From NCBI GenBank assembly GCA_021014325.1, contig CM037467.1:6200001-6264000 (forward strand): a stretch of 64,000 nucleotides of DNA. Reading direction: 5' to 3'. Positions 1 to 11,000 of this stretch are shown piece after piece. Numbering within the stretch: the stretch's first letter is position 1; each line of letters begins with the position of its first letter. Origin of the DNA: Plazaster borealis (lineage: Eukaryota > Echinodermata > Asteroidea > Forcipulatida > Labidiasteridae). The position numbers and the translations under genes were made by a program. The notes under the pieces are model-generated. The model was not told the origin of the DNA. It saw only the letters and a list, made by a program, of their open reading frames with translations, and made no database searches.

Positions 1-1227
1 AGCAGTGAAGAACTTCACCTTCAGGCACTGGGACATCTGACTTGACCATGTTCTTCATGGAGTTGAGTGCCTTCCAGGCAAGAGCGATACGACATTTCAC
101 ATCTTTCTCAGTGTCATTAACCCAGGAGCCCAAGTACTTGAAATCTGTCACCCGGTCCAGTTCTGAACTGATGGTTGTCTTTAAGGGAGTGGCAATGGTG
201 CAGTTAAATATCATGTACTTTGTCTTCGTGGTGTTGAGAAATAGCCCCACTCTTGCACACTCGGTCTCTGTTCTTTGCAGAATCAGCTGAGCTTGCTCAA
301 TCTCATCTGATATTAGTACGATGTCATCTGCATAATCAAGGTCTGTGATCATGACAGGAGCCACCTACTGCTCCTCTGCCTGTTGGTGGTGAAGCCAAGC
401 TCCTCCTCTCGCCCATCTATTGCCAGTCTGAGCGCATAGTCTAGCACCACAATGAAGAGATATGGTGCCAGTAACACCCCTGCTGATATTGGGAACTCAT
501 CCGTTTCCCCATCTGGTGATATCACCTTAGCTCTGGTGTTGTGTATTTATCGCTGATTGCATCCACAAGCTTGGCCGGGATACCATATGCCCTCAGGATA
601 TTAATCATCTTGCCACGATGCATGGAGTCAAAAGCCTTCTTAAAATCAATGAAGGTAAGCACAGCTTGTACATGTAGGTTGTTGGATTTTACCCCTCCGA
701 TTATCCTCCTTAAGTAGGGCAAGGATCTGTGCGACTGTTGATCTTTTCTGCCTGAAACCGTTCTGGTTGATCCTTAGATGAGGATCCAGGGCTGGTCTTA
801 TCCTGTTCAGAATCATCCTGTTGAACGTCTTCGCGACTACCGAGCTGAGACTAATTCCCCTGTAGTTGTCCACATTGCTAAGGTCTCCTGATTTGTGTAT
901 TGGAATGATGTTGAGCAGAGACCCTTGCTTTGGTTTCTCTCTCCCGTTTAGTGCTGCATTGCAAAGTTGCAGAATGATCTCGTCGAGATCGCAGAGTTTA
1001 ATTACCTCAGCTGGTATCCCATCCGGGCCACTGCTTTTACCCAGCCTTATAGACAGCTTCGCCCTCCTATACTCGTTCATAGTAAAAGGGGCATCATCAA
1101 TAGGTAGGCTTTCAAACACTGTAGAGATCTCATGGTCTTCATATAGCACTTGTGGAGGGTTTCCCAGGAGCTGGCTGAAGTGCTTGTACCAGGTATGCAC
1201 ACTGCCTACTGGCGATGCTCCCTCCAC
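1..1227 (-). pseudogene. LINE reverse transcriptase region (non-LTR retrotransposon, broken)
   Basis: Reverse transcriptase part of an APE-type non-LTR retrotransposon, reading right to left and running off the left window edge. Visible RT motifs are GPDGIPAEVIK near 1015-1050, a DNYRGISL block near 850-880, FIDFKKAFDS near 620-650 and the catalytic YADD at 323-334. The frame changes near 720 between the NQNGFRQKRST block and the KAFDS block, and there is a stop upstream near 1340, so the copy cannot make an intact polyprotein. The wording of the RT resembles RTE-like endonuclease-reverse transcriptases of invertebrates, but the exact clade cannot be fixed by eye. It is the same element as the endonuclease reading frame at 1340-2623. 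Confidence 0.9.
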
Positions 1228-1339
1228 TTATCCTGCGTTGGTTGTCCGTCTGCCTGTCACTTCAGGCCTCACTGTACTGCTGTTCCTTGCTAGCTGACTC
1301 TACTTGTGAAATCTTGCTCAAAATGTCATCCTCCTTTAA

Positions 1340-2623
1340 CTATTTATAGGTGTTGAACAGCTTTTCCTTAGCTCTCTGTACAGCCTCCCCACTGTCTACA
1401 GTAGTTGCATCCACATGTGCCTGGTATGTATCTTTTACCTCTTGCCTGGCTTCTTCTACTTTGGGGTGATCATGGAATTGGACTCTCGTCTTTTTCTGTT
1501 TCACTGGCACGCAGGATTCAGCCGCGTCCCTATTGGCCTCGATGAACCTCGCATATCTCTCTGTTGGGCATTCATCCTGCAGGAGTTGGAATTTGTTTTT
1601 CACCTCGACTGCATATTGCTCCTGAAGAGCCCTGTTGTTTGCAAAGGCATACCAGTCGTACTTGATCTGCATCCTTCGATGCCTCCATGGGGCTCTCAAA
1701 CTCAGACGGAACTTTGTAGTGACAATTCTATGATCTGATTCTACACTGGAGAATGTGCTATAGGCCTCAGTGTTCAGGACACTGTTCCTCCACTTCTTCC
1801 TGGCAAGGATAAAGTCAATCTGGAACTTGTTGTGATTGGGACTCAGGTACGTCCAGTATTTCCCCTCAGATTTCCGGTACATGGTGTTACTGGCAATAAC
1901 CTGCTTCTCCTGCAAGAACTCCATCAGCAGCTCACCATTCCTGTTGTTCAGATTATAAAACAAGTGCTGAAACTCGTCTCTGCCAAGTCTTGCATTGAGG
2001 TCCCCAAGAATCATCAAAAAGTTATGAGCCGGAACACTGCTAACTGCATCTCTCAGTTGCAGATGAAATTGTTCACTTCCCTCTAGGGTGCTGGAGTTTG
2101 TAGGTGCATACACTACGATAGCTGTTGTCACAGGATTGCCCTGGAAGTGTGCTATTAGGATTCTGCTGGTCACTGTCTGCACTCCTATCAAAGACTTCAT
2201 TGCCTTCTGACTAACTAGTAAGCCCACTCCACCCGTAGCTGCTTGTGCTTTGTTTCTCCAGGCTGATGATGTAACCATTGATTGCCCAAGCACCTTCATG
2301 TATCTTAAAGGGTCGTTGTAAACTATCCTCTGCTCCTGAATGCCAATAATATCTATTCCTTGCTTGATCATGCAGGAAACAAGCTCCTCCTGTCTACATT
2401 CCTCTCTAATTGTCCTGACATTAAAGTTTGAGACTAAAATAGTCTTCTTGCTTCTCATTAGTCTTGTGTTTGGCTCAGTGCGTTGATCAGACACCATCCT
2501 CCCTCTCGGGTTTGGGATGATATCGTCATTCTGCCTGTGTTGGCCTACAGCTCTGCCATCCACTTTGCTCTTGCAGACTCCTGCTGCTGGAAGTATAGGA
2601 TTTGTGTTATGTTTTGCCATCAT
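1340..2623 (-). CDS. LINE apurinic-type endonuclease domain (427 aa)
   Basis: Open frame of 427 codons that carries the endonuclease/exonuclease/phosphatase fold of an APE-type LINE; this nuclease nicks target DNA for target-primed reverse transcription. Landmarks in order are SNFNVRTI, DIIGIQEQR (the catalytic Glu), VVYAPTN, MILGDLNARLG (Asp/Asn pair) and SDHRIV (the terminal Asp-His). It precedes the reverse transcriptase remnant at 1-1227 in the same orientation; an in-frame stop at its end separates the two. In the family these domains are one polyprotein, so this is a partly decayed copy. The start near 2623 is the first ATG of the frame and may not be the element's true start. Confidence 0.88.
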   Translation of the reverse strand: MMAKHNTNPILPAAGVCKSKVDGRAVGQHRQNDDIIPNPRGRMVSDQRTEPNTRLMRSKKTILVSNFNVRTIREECRQEELVSCMIKQGIDIIGIQEQRIVYNDPLRYMKVLGQSMVTSSAWRNKAQAATGGVGLLVSQKAMKSLIGVQTVTSRILIAHFQGNPVTTAIVVYAPTNSSTLEGSEQFHLQLRDAVSSVPAHNFLMILGDLNARLGRDEFQHLFYNLNNRNGELLMEFLQEKQVIASNTMYRKSEGKYWTYLSPNHNKFQIDFILARKKWRNSVLNTEAYSTFSSVESDHRIVTTKFRLSLRAPWRHRRMQIKYDWYAFANNRALQEQYAVEVKNKFQLLQDECPTERYARFIEANRDAAESCVPVKQKKTRVQFHDHPKVEEARQEVKDTYQAHVDATTVDSGEAVQRAKEKLFNTYK

Positions 2624-2639
2624 CTTTCAGTTGCTGATT

Positions 2640-2940
2640 AATGCCAGGGGGCGCAACTCCTCCTGGTACACACTAGATGTATCCCTGTGTAAGGGGTGTT
2701 TTATATCATTTTTTCTTCTCCTAGGCGGGCTGCCGTCCAGGCTAACGAGCCTCACCTGCCCGGGTTTGGAATCAGAGTACCATCTCCTAGGTGAGCTGCC
2801 TCCCATGGCTGACGAGCCCCACCTGCCCGAAGCTGTCTGGTTTTAAGGCGCCAGATACTCGCCTTCACACCTCTGCCGACGGTTCTAAACAGGGGTCTGC
2901 ACGTGAAGCCAGGCAGTAGGAGTTAAGTTAGGAGAGGCTG
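2640..2940 (-). repeat. Probable 5' leader of the LINE with an imperfect tandem repeat
   Basis: GC-richer stretch just upstream of the LINE endonuclease frame. Two related blocks of about 60 bp, near 2722-2785 and 2788-2840, share the words gagctgcc/gggctgcc, gacgagcc and cacctgcccg. The position suggests the 5' untranslated part of the LINE at 1-2623, but no element boundary or target duplication was found. Confidence 0.45.
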
Positions 2941-2999
2941 TTGGAGATGCTGACCATATGGGACTTTTCATGGATGAGGAGTGGCTCAATTCTCCTCAC

Positions 3000-4200
3000 C
3001 ATCCCGGTCATTCCTAACCCTTTGACTCCCTAAATATTAGCACATCTTTAAAGCATTCCTTGTCGATTTTGAGTGGTGGGGTAATTGATGATTGTTTTTT
3101 GTTCTTGTTTTTAATAAGTTTGATTTGCAAAACCATTCAGCCAGATTTGCCTTTCTTGTGACATTGCAAACGATTGCAATAGTAGGCATAGTTCTTCTTT
3201 GCTTTGACAATAGCTTGTTTTACCTTGTTCCGAAGATTTTTCCACTGGTGTAAACAGTGCTCCTTGTGGAAACATTGTTGTCTCTTGAGAATAAGATTCT
3301 TTATGAGGCTATGTAGTCATCCGTGGCTTATCTTCAACATGTAGCTTGATTGCTTTAGTTGGGAAATAGGTACTTATGGACGTATTCAGAGTATTATGGA
3401 AGGCATTTGTCAGTAGCATCAGATTATGAGTACACTTCTAACCAGTCGTGATGAGTGATCCAAGTTTCGCATTGAGGAATCTTTTATTGGTCTTATGACT
3501 TGTGTATTTTCCTAGCTGGTTGTTTTTAGCTTTAGTAAAAACAAAACTGTGCAGTGGTCACTTGTTCCAATGGGAGAGCAGATATCTGGCTGCTGGTAGT
3601 GATCTGCAAGATTGGTAATTATTTTGTATAGCACTTCTCGGTTAGGTTGAGTCACCACCTGTTGGAGGCCATTTCCTAAGCACAGCTGGCTAGTGTCAAG
3701 TTTATTTAAATCACCGAAAAGGGTGACACCTGCCTGTGGGGTGTTTGGTATGGATAATCAAAGCTGGAGACCCTAGAAGGTGATCAATGATTTCATTCTC
3801 AAACTGGTTGTTGGGTGGTGAATGGCAAAATAAAGGACTGATATGTCATGTGGCAGTCGTTGGGCCCAAGCCACCTCAAGGTGTTTATGGAACTCTAATA
3901 TCAGTGATCTGAAGACACAGGTTTTCCTGGACATATAGGGCGACACCACCTCCACGGCGATGTTTGGAGACAAGTTTGAAATTTCAAATGTTCACTTGGG
4001 TTTTCTGGTGTAAACCAAGGTTCTGATATACCTGCAATGTTGACATTCATTCCAAGCACTGATGTCCGTTATTCGTCTAATTTGTTTACATATGAAGACA
4101 CTTGGTAAGACTTGTGTCTGGTTTTTAGAGACTTCCTTTGGTATATTTGCCAAGTTAGCCATGCCACCACGCATGGGTACATAGTTCTTCAAGCCATGGT
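3000..4200 (-). mobile_element. Decayed CR1/Jockey-like LINE fragment
   Basis: Read on the - strand, this stretch contains short blocks of a second type of LINE endonuclease: NIAGISEPWFTPENPSEH near 3990-4050 (the ETWLT-type motif), GGVALYVQENL-like words near 3930, and further down LHVEDKPRMT near 3310-3350, which matches the linker between endonuclease and reverse transcriptase in CR1/Jockey-type elements. There are many stops and frame changes, so it is an old fossil. No reverse transcriptase core or terminal repeats were seen. Confidence 0.6.
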
Positions 4201-4895
4201 GGCAGTGTATAAAAAAGAAAAGTTAAAACTGAGCCAAATTACAGCCATAGAACTAGTGTTGTTGTGTTATTCCTTTTCCAAAGGTTGTCCCAATTTTGCT
4301 CGACCGATAGCCCACAGAGTCTGAAGATACACAATTACATGCATGCTATGAGACCTTGCACTGATTCCGTCAGGACTACAGCCTTGATGCAGCTGTACAC
4401 ATTGGGTTTTATGTATTTCAGTACTTTTTTCAATTGCATCACAATTACGGATATTTATCTTATTTTGACTGCCAGTATGTTGTTTTCTTGTACATGTACC
4501 AATGACCAAATAAATAATAATCATAATAACGACATGACAAAAAAAAAAGTTTGCTTTTTTGTTTTGCATCACTTAAATTTGGTTCTCACACGCGGTCAAA
4601 GATATTGTGAATTGAAAGCAAATTGAATGAATTTGAGGGTCTTGGAGCCAAGACTAGAAGTGCAGTGCTCATTTACATGCATAAATTCACACAAGTGTTA
4701 ACTCCAATGGCTTGAATACAGTTCCAGATATGATACATTCAATCCACAGTGGGGGACAATGAAATAATTAACCTATTGTGCTTATCATCCATTGTTGTGG
4801 TATTATTATTTAAAGTTTGGTTGTTGTAACATACAACTGATGTCATGCAATTTATCCTGATAACACTAAATAAAATACTTTTTACTTGTATGCAG

Positions 4896-5051
4896 GCTGT
4901 ATCTGCTGTTGGAGAGGAGAAGTGTAAGGAGAAATTGTCCGACGTACTGAGGTCATTTAGTTACCCTCCATCTTATACTGTGCTTAGAATCAACACATTA
5001 CATCATAGCAAGCAGGATGTCTTGCAGCAACTTACTCAAGCCTTACAACAG
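4896..5051 (+). CDS. NSUN6: NSUN6 exon A (N-terminal region)
   Basis: 52 codons, phase 0 at both ends, bounded by a tgcag acceptor and a gtgatt donor. It encodes SYPPSYTVLRINTL, the motif that begins the conserved N-terminal region of NSUN6-type enzymes. The open frame continues upstream only into the intron, so the initiator Met must be on an earlier exon. None is recognisable between 4200 and 4895. Confidence 0.93.
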
Positions 5052-8000
5052 GTGATTATACTCTTTTTGGTGGCAGGACCAACCTTCCAACCACTTTACT
5101 TGTATGAGTAGGTTGTTCAAGTAAACAATAATTCAAACAGTTTTCTTTCTAAAACTTTGCAGTCTGATAATATACACCTTAAGAAGTATCTGGCATTTAA
5201 AATTTTCAAATTTAATGTTTGGTAGCAAAGATATACCTCTTTTTATGAGCTAGGGTCGTTCACAAACGCAGAGTAATATTCTTGTTTGATTCTATTTCCT
5301 TATTTTAGCTGCGATTCAACACACATCCAGCTGGAAAGCTGAAAAACAAAACGTGCAAACTGACAACACTAACCTTGAACCAATTCAGACTTTCGTCCTT
5401 AGTCTTAACACGGAGGAAATAATAATCTGTCTAAAGTCGTGAAATGGGTTTTATTTAGCACGTTTTTGTAATTTACTGCAGTTCTCACTGAAATGACAAC
5501 TCTTTGACATGAGAGGGCAGGCGCTGCACATTAGTCTTGGTTCCAAGACCTTCGCGGTTCGTTTTGAGGCAGTTTGGTGTCTGGAAGAATGTCTTGAACT
5601 AAGACTAATAATGCTCAGTACGAAGAACGTTCGGGATGGTTCATGTGACCGTGGAGTGCTAGAAAATTAAGACTTCCAGTCTGAAGGGTTTTCAATTAAA
5701 CTGCCCCAAAATTTCAAAAATAAAAACTTAAAAATCATTAAAAACAAAAATTAACACCACAGAAATTTTGCATTGACAGTTAAATTTTCTCCAGCCAAAT
5801 CCATACTAAGCACAAAAAAACAACTTCGGGTACGTTCCGAAGATTAACGAAGATTTCTGACCACAAGTTGATTGACAGGTCACGCAGGAGTTCAAATGGG
5901 AGTCTCGTACTTACCTTCCATCCCAAAAACAGATGGAAACAATCATGGCATCCTACCAATCTCTTGAAATTCTTGTTTGGCACACCATGGTCAGACAAAG
6001 GTCTGGAATCAGTGATTAGGACCTACACAATAATCCCCAGAAAGGGAGATTTTGGGCATGAAATCCAGTACCCTTTGGTTACTGTCACTGGAGTCAATGA
6101 AGGGAATAAGGTGAACTATCTGCCCTAGAAAAGGAGAGTCACCACGTCATGTTTGCAGGAACGATTGCAGTACTGCTGGACAAGGGGGAGGTTGAGTGGA
6201 GCGAAATATAACCTTGACTGCAAAATGATCAGAGTTAATGGGATGATTGGTGAAAAGTAAATCAATGATGGAACCGGAGACCAGACTCGTAAACACTAAG
6301 CTTAACAAGCACACAAACTGACCACGCAGACCTCAAAAGTTCGGGGCAGCAGAGCTGCATTGAGTACCCTTGACTTTGCTGGAAATACATTGTACTTGTA
6401 CACATGTACATGTACATGGTAGCACTGGTCTCTGTCCAAGCTATCTTAGAGTAGTCTAATGGAGCTTGTGTTTAGTAGAGTAGGAATAAAGTAGCCCAAA
6501 TCCTGCTTATTGGGTTCTTGATGTTATTTTTCTCTGTCATTTGTTTCGTGATGAGCGCACACTTTAAATGTACATGTAAAGGTAAATTGTGTGATACATG
6601 TATCATACAAAAAGATTAGTCTCAATCTGGAAGTCCACATACCATGTGTGCCAATCCTCCAGAGAAATCGGTCTGAAATACTCTAAAAGTTGAGAAAATA
6701 GCCTTTGAAGACCCCAAAGTCACTGTTCTTTATTTTGATTGCATCAATAAAGGTGCTCATCATCAAATCCCTTACCAGAAATGATACCAAGTTTGGTGAC
6801 ATTTTCAAAAGTTTGGTCAATAAACTTGCATGCAGATTATCCCTTCTGGTTTTGAGGTATTGTACTGTACTTGATAGTATTTCATTTCTTCCCTTTTTTC
6901 CCATAGCAATATAAATCAAGAGATAGATTGCCTCCAACTGTTGATTATCATGCATCCCTTGATGATACCTTGATGATATCCAGTCCAACAGATCACTTCA
7001 AAGGACATGAAGTATGTCCTGAGGCTAATAAGGAAGTTATAGTTGATCAACAGTGTGGCTTAGCAGTGTTGAGAGGTGCTAATGTTTATGCACCAGGAAT
7101 CATGGCAGCAACACAAGGTGGGTTCAAAGCTTACCACATTCAGGGTTCTCCCCATGCACAAGCTGGTGTATTGGGCCGATACGCGCAAATTGCATCCAAT
7201 ACGCGCAAATTTCGGCCAATACGCAAACAAATTTTTAAAACAGTTGTTTATAAGCAAAAAACATCAAGAGAAAAACATGTAGAATGCTCAAGATAAACAA
7301 ACACCAAGTACTAGTAGAAAACATTCCGAAGACCTTAGCGTGCTTTGGCCAAACATCCAAAAAGTTTGGATCCAGAATGTCCCACAGTTTAAAACAAATC
7401 CTGGGGAGAACCCTGACATTTATAGAACAAGGCCACAATGAAGTGATGTTAATTACTTGGCAATCATTTAAGCTCACATAATATTAACTCAAAAATTGTA
7501 ACAAACTCTTATTCACACTCTCTTAAGGGATTGTATACGTTTGGTAATTGGCCACTGTTTGTTTCAATCCAATATAGTTGTAGACCATATATATCATAAA
7601 ACTAACCTGGGAAAATTTCATTTCAAAAGGTGGTAGTTTTTTTGAGATATTGCCAAAAATCTGGAGCGATTAGGTCCACGCAGGAAGAATAATCTGCAAT
7701 TGGAATACACAATCGGAGAAACGTTACTGTCAGTATATAACGCTTCTCAGATTCAAACTTTGGGGGATAGAAAGTGATATATTTTTCCATAACCCCAGGA
7801 CTTCGAAGTGAAAAGTTTCTCAAAATGCATTTAATTACACTATCCAAAGCTGCTGTACTTCTTACCAAGTAAGTTTTTATTGCCATTATTTTTCAGAGTC
7901 ATTATCAAACGTATACAGACCCTTTAACATGTGTGTGTGTGTACTGGTATGTCATGTGTACATCTTGCTTTTTCAGCACACACACGTTGAGCTTTGCTCT

Positions 8001-11000
8001 TTTTGTTGTGATTCACTTTGTTGCGATATATTTCTGTTTCTGATTGACTAATGGCTTTGTGTTTTCCGAGAGTTGTCAGCTTTGGCTTCATTACTTTTAA
8101 GAAAAATCCTGATGGCAAGCCAAGTGCTGAGTGCTATGTGATCATCTGCTGCAACTCCTGGAAATCCAAAAGTGGCTGCAAAAGAAGAAATAATTCCCCC
8201 CTCTTTTTGTTGTGATTCACTTTGTTGCGATATATTTCTGTTTCTGATTGACTAATGGCTTTGTGTTTTCCGAGAGTTGTCAGCTTTGGCTTCATTACTT
8301 TTAAGAAAAATCCTGATGGCAAGCCAAGTGCTGAGTGCTATGTGATCATCTGCTGCAACTCCATCTGCTGGAAATCCAAAAGTGGCTGCAAAAGAAGAAA
8401 TAATTCCCCCCAAAATGAATGAACAAAGATATATATTTGCTCATTCATTTTAAGGGGGAATTTTTTCTTCTTTTGCAGCCACTATTGCGGCCCCAAACAG
8501 TGATCAGTGATCCCATAAAAAAAAATATCATGTAACTGTTATTAGTGTCAAAACAATGTATGTTCACAAAATCTTTGATCATTTAGCCAAAGATATAAGT
8601 TTGTTGACAAAAATTTGGCAACTAAACAAGGAAAATGCCCTATAAACTTTGTCTAGAATAGTGGCCCCCATAGTTGAAGAAAAAACCTTTTCACAAAAAC
8701 AAATAAAAATATTATATAAAAATTATCTTGGAATTATTGTTCATTCGCCCTCCAAAACAATTTGAAATTCTTTGTAGGTTGCAGACTATTTCAAATATAA
8801 CACAGATTGCAGACTAGACCAAAATGAACCTTGCGCAGATTGTAGACTAGTCCAAAATGAACCTTGCGCAGATTGTAGACTAGTCCAAAATGAACCATGT
8901 GCAGATTGCAGACTAGTCCAAAATGAACCCTGCGCAGATTGCAGACTAGTCCAAAATGAACCTTGTGCAGAATGCAGACTAGTCCAAAATGAACCTTGCG
9001 CAGAATGCAGACTAGTCCAAAATGAACCTTGCGCAGATTGCAGACTAGTCCAAAATGAACCGTGCGCAGAATGCAGACTAGTCTAAAATGAACCTTGCGC
9101 AGATTGTAGACTAGTCCAAAATGAACCATGTGCAGATTGCAGACTAGTCCAAAATGAACCGTGCGCAGATTGCAGACTAGTCCAAAATGAACCATGTGCA
9201 GATTGCAGACTAGTCCAAAATTAACCCTGCGCAGATTGCAGACTAGTCCAAAATGAACCTTGTGCAGAATGCAGACTAGTCCAAAATGAACCTTGCGCAG
9301 AATGCAGACTAGTCCAAAATGAACCTTGCGCAGATTGCAGACAAGTCCAAAATGAACCGTGCGCAGATTGCAGACTAGTCCAAAATGAACCATGTGCAGA
9401 TTGCAGACTAGTCCAAAATGAACCGTGCGCAGATTGCAGACTAGTCCAAAATGAACCTTGCGCAGATTGCAGACTAGTCCAAAATGCGCAGATTGCAGAC
9501 TAGTCCAAAATGAACCGTGCGCAGATTGCAGACTAGTTCAAAATGAACCTTGCGCAGATTGCAGACTAGTCCAAAATGAACCTTGCGCAGATTGCAGACT
9601 AGTCCAAAATGAACCGTGCGCAGATTGCAGACTAGTCCAAAATGAACCATGTGCAGATTGCAGACTAGTCCAAAATGAACCGTGCGCAGATTGCAGACTA
9701 GTCCAAAATGAACCTTGCGCAGATTGTAGACTAGTCCAAAATGAACCATGTGCAGATTGTAGACTAGTCCAAAATGAACCGTGCGCAGATTGCAGACTAG
9801 TCCAAAATGAACCTTGCGCAGATTGCAGACTAGTCCAAAATGAACCGTGCGCAGATTGCAGACTAGTCCAAAATGAACCTTGCACAGATTGCAGACTAGT
9901 CCAAAATGAACCTTGCGCAGATTGCAGACTAGTCCAAAATGAACCGTGCGCAGATTGCAGACTAGTCCAAAATGAACCGTGCGCAGAATGCAGACTAGTC
10001 CAAAATGAACCCTGCGCAGATTGCAGACTAGTCCAAAATGAACCGTGCGCAGATTGCAGACTAGTCCAAAATGAACTGTGCGCAGATTGCAGACTAGTCC
10101 AAAATGAACCGTGCGCAGATTGCAGACTAGTCCAAAATGCGCAGATTGCAGACTAGTCCAAAATGAACCTTGTGCAGAATGCAGACTAGTCCAAAATGAA
10201 CCTTGCGCAGAATGCAGACTAGTCCAAAATGAACCTTGCGCAGATTGCAGACTAATCCAAAATGAACCGTGCGCAGATTGCAGACTAGTCCAAAATGAAC
10301 CATGTGCAGATTGCAGACTAGTCCAAAATGAACCGTGCGCAGATTGCAGACTAGTCCAAAATGAACCTTGCGCAGATTGCAGACTAGTCCAAAATGCGCA
10401 GATTGCAGACTAGTCCAAAATGAACCGTGCGCAGATTGCAGACTAGTTCAAAATGCGCAGATTGCAGACTAGTCCAAAATGAACCTTGCGCAGATTGCAG
10501 ACTAGTCCAAAATGCGCAGATTGCAGACTAGTCCAAAATGAACCGTGCGCAGATTGCAGACTAGTTCAAAATGAACCTTGCGCAGATTGCAGACTAGTCC
10601 AAAATGAACCTTGCGCAGATTGCAGACTAGTCCAAAATGAACCGTGCGCAGATTGCAGACTAGTCCAAAATGAACCATGTGCAGATTGCAGACCAGTCCA
10701 AAATGAACCGTGCGCAGATTGCAGACTAGTCCAAAATGAACCTTGCGCAGATTGTAGACTAGTCCAAAATGAACCATGTGCAGATTGCAGACTAGTCCAA
10801 AATGAACCTTGCGCAGATTGCAGACTAGTCCAAAATGAACCTTGCGCAGATTGCAGACTAGTCCAAAATGAACCTTGCGCAGATTGCAGACTAGTCCAAA
10901 ATGAACCGTGCGCAGATTGCAGACTAGTCCAAAATGAACCTTGCACAGATTGCAGACTAGTTCAAAATGAACCTTGCGCAGATTGCAGACTAGTCCAAAA

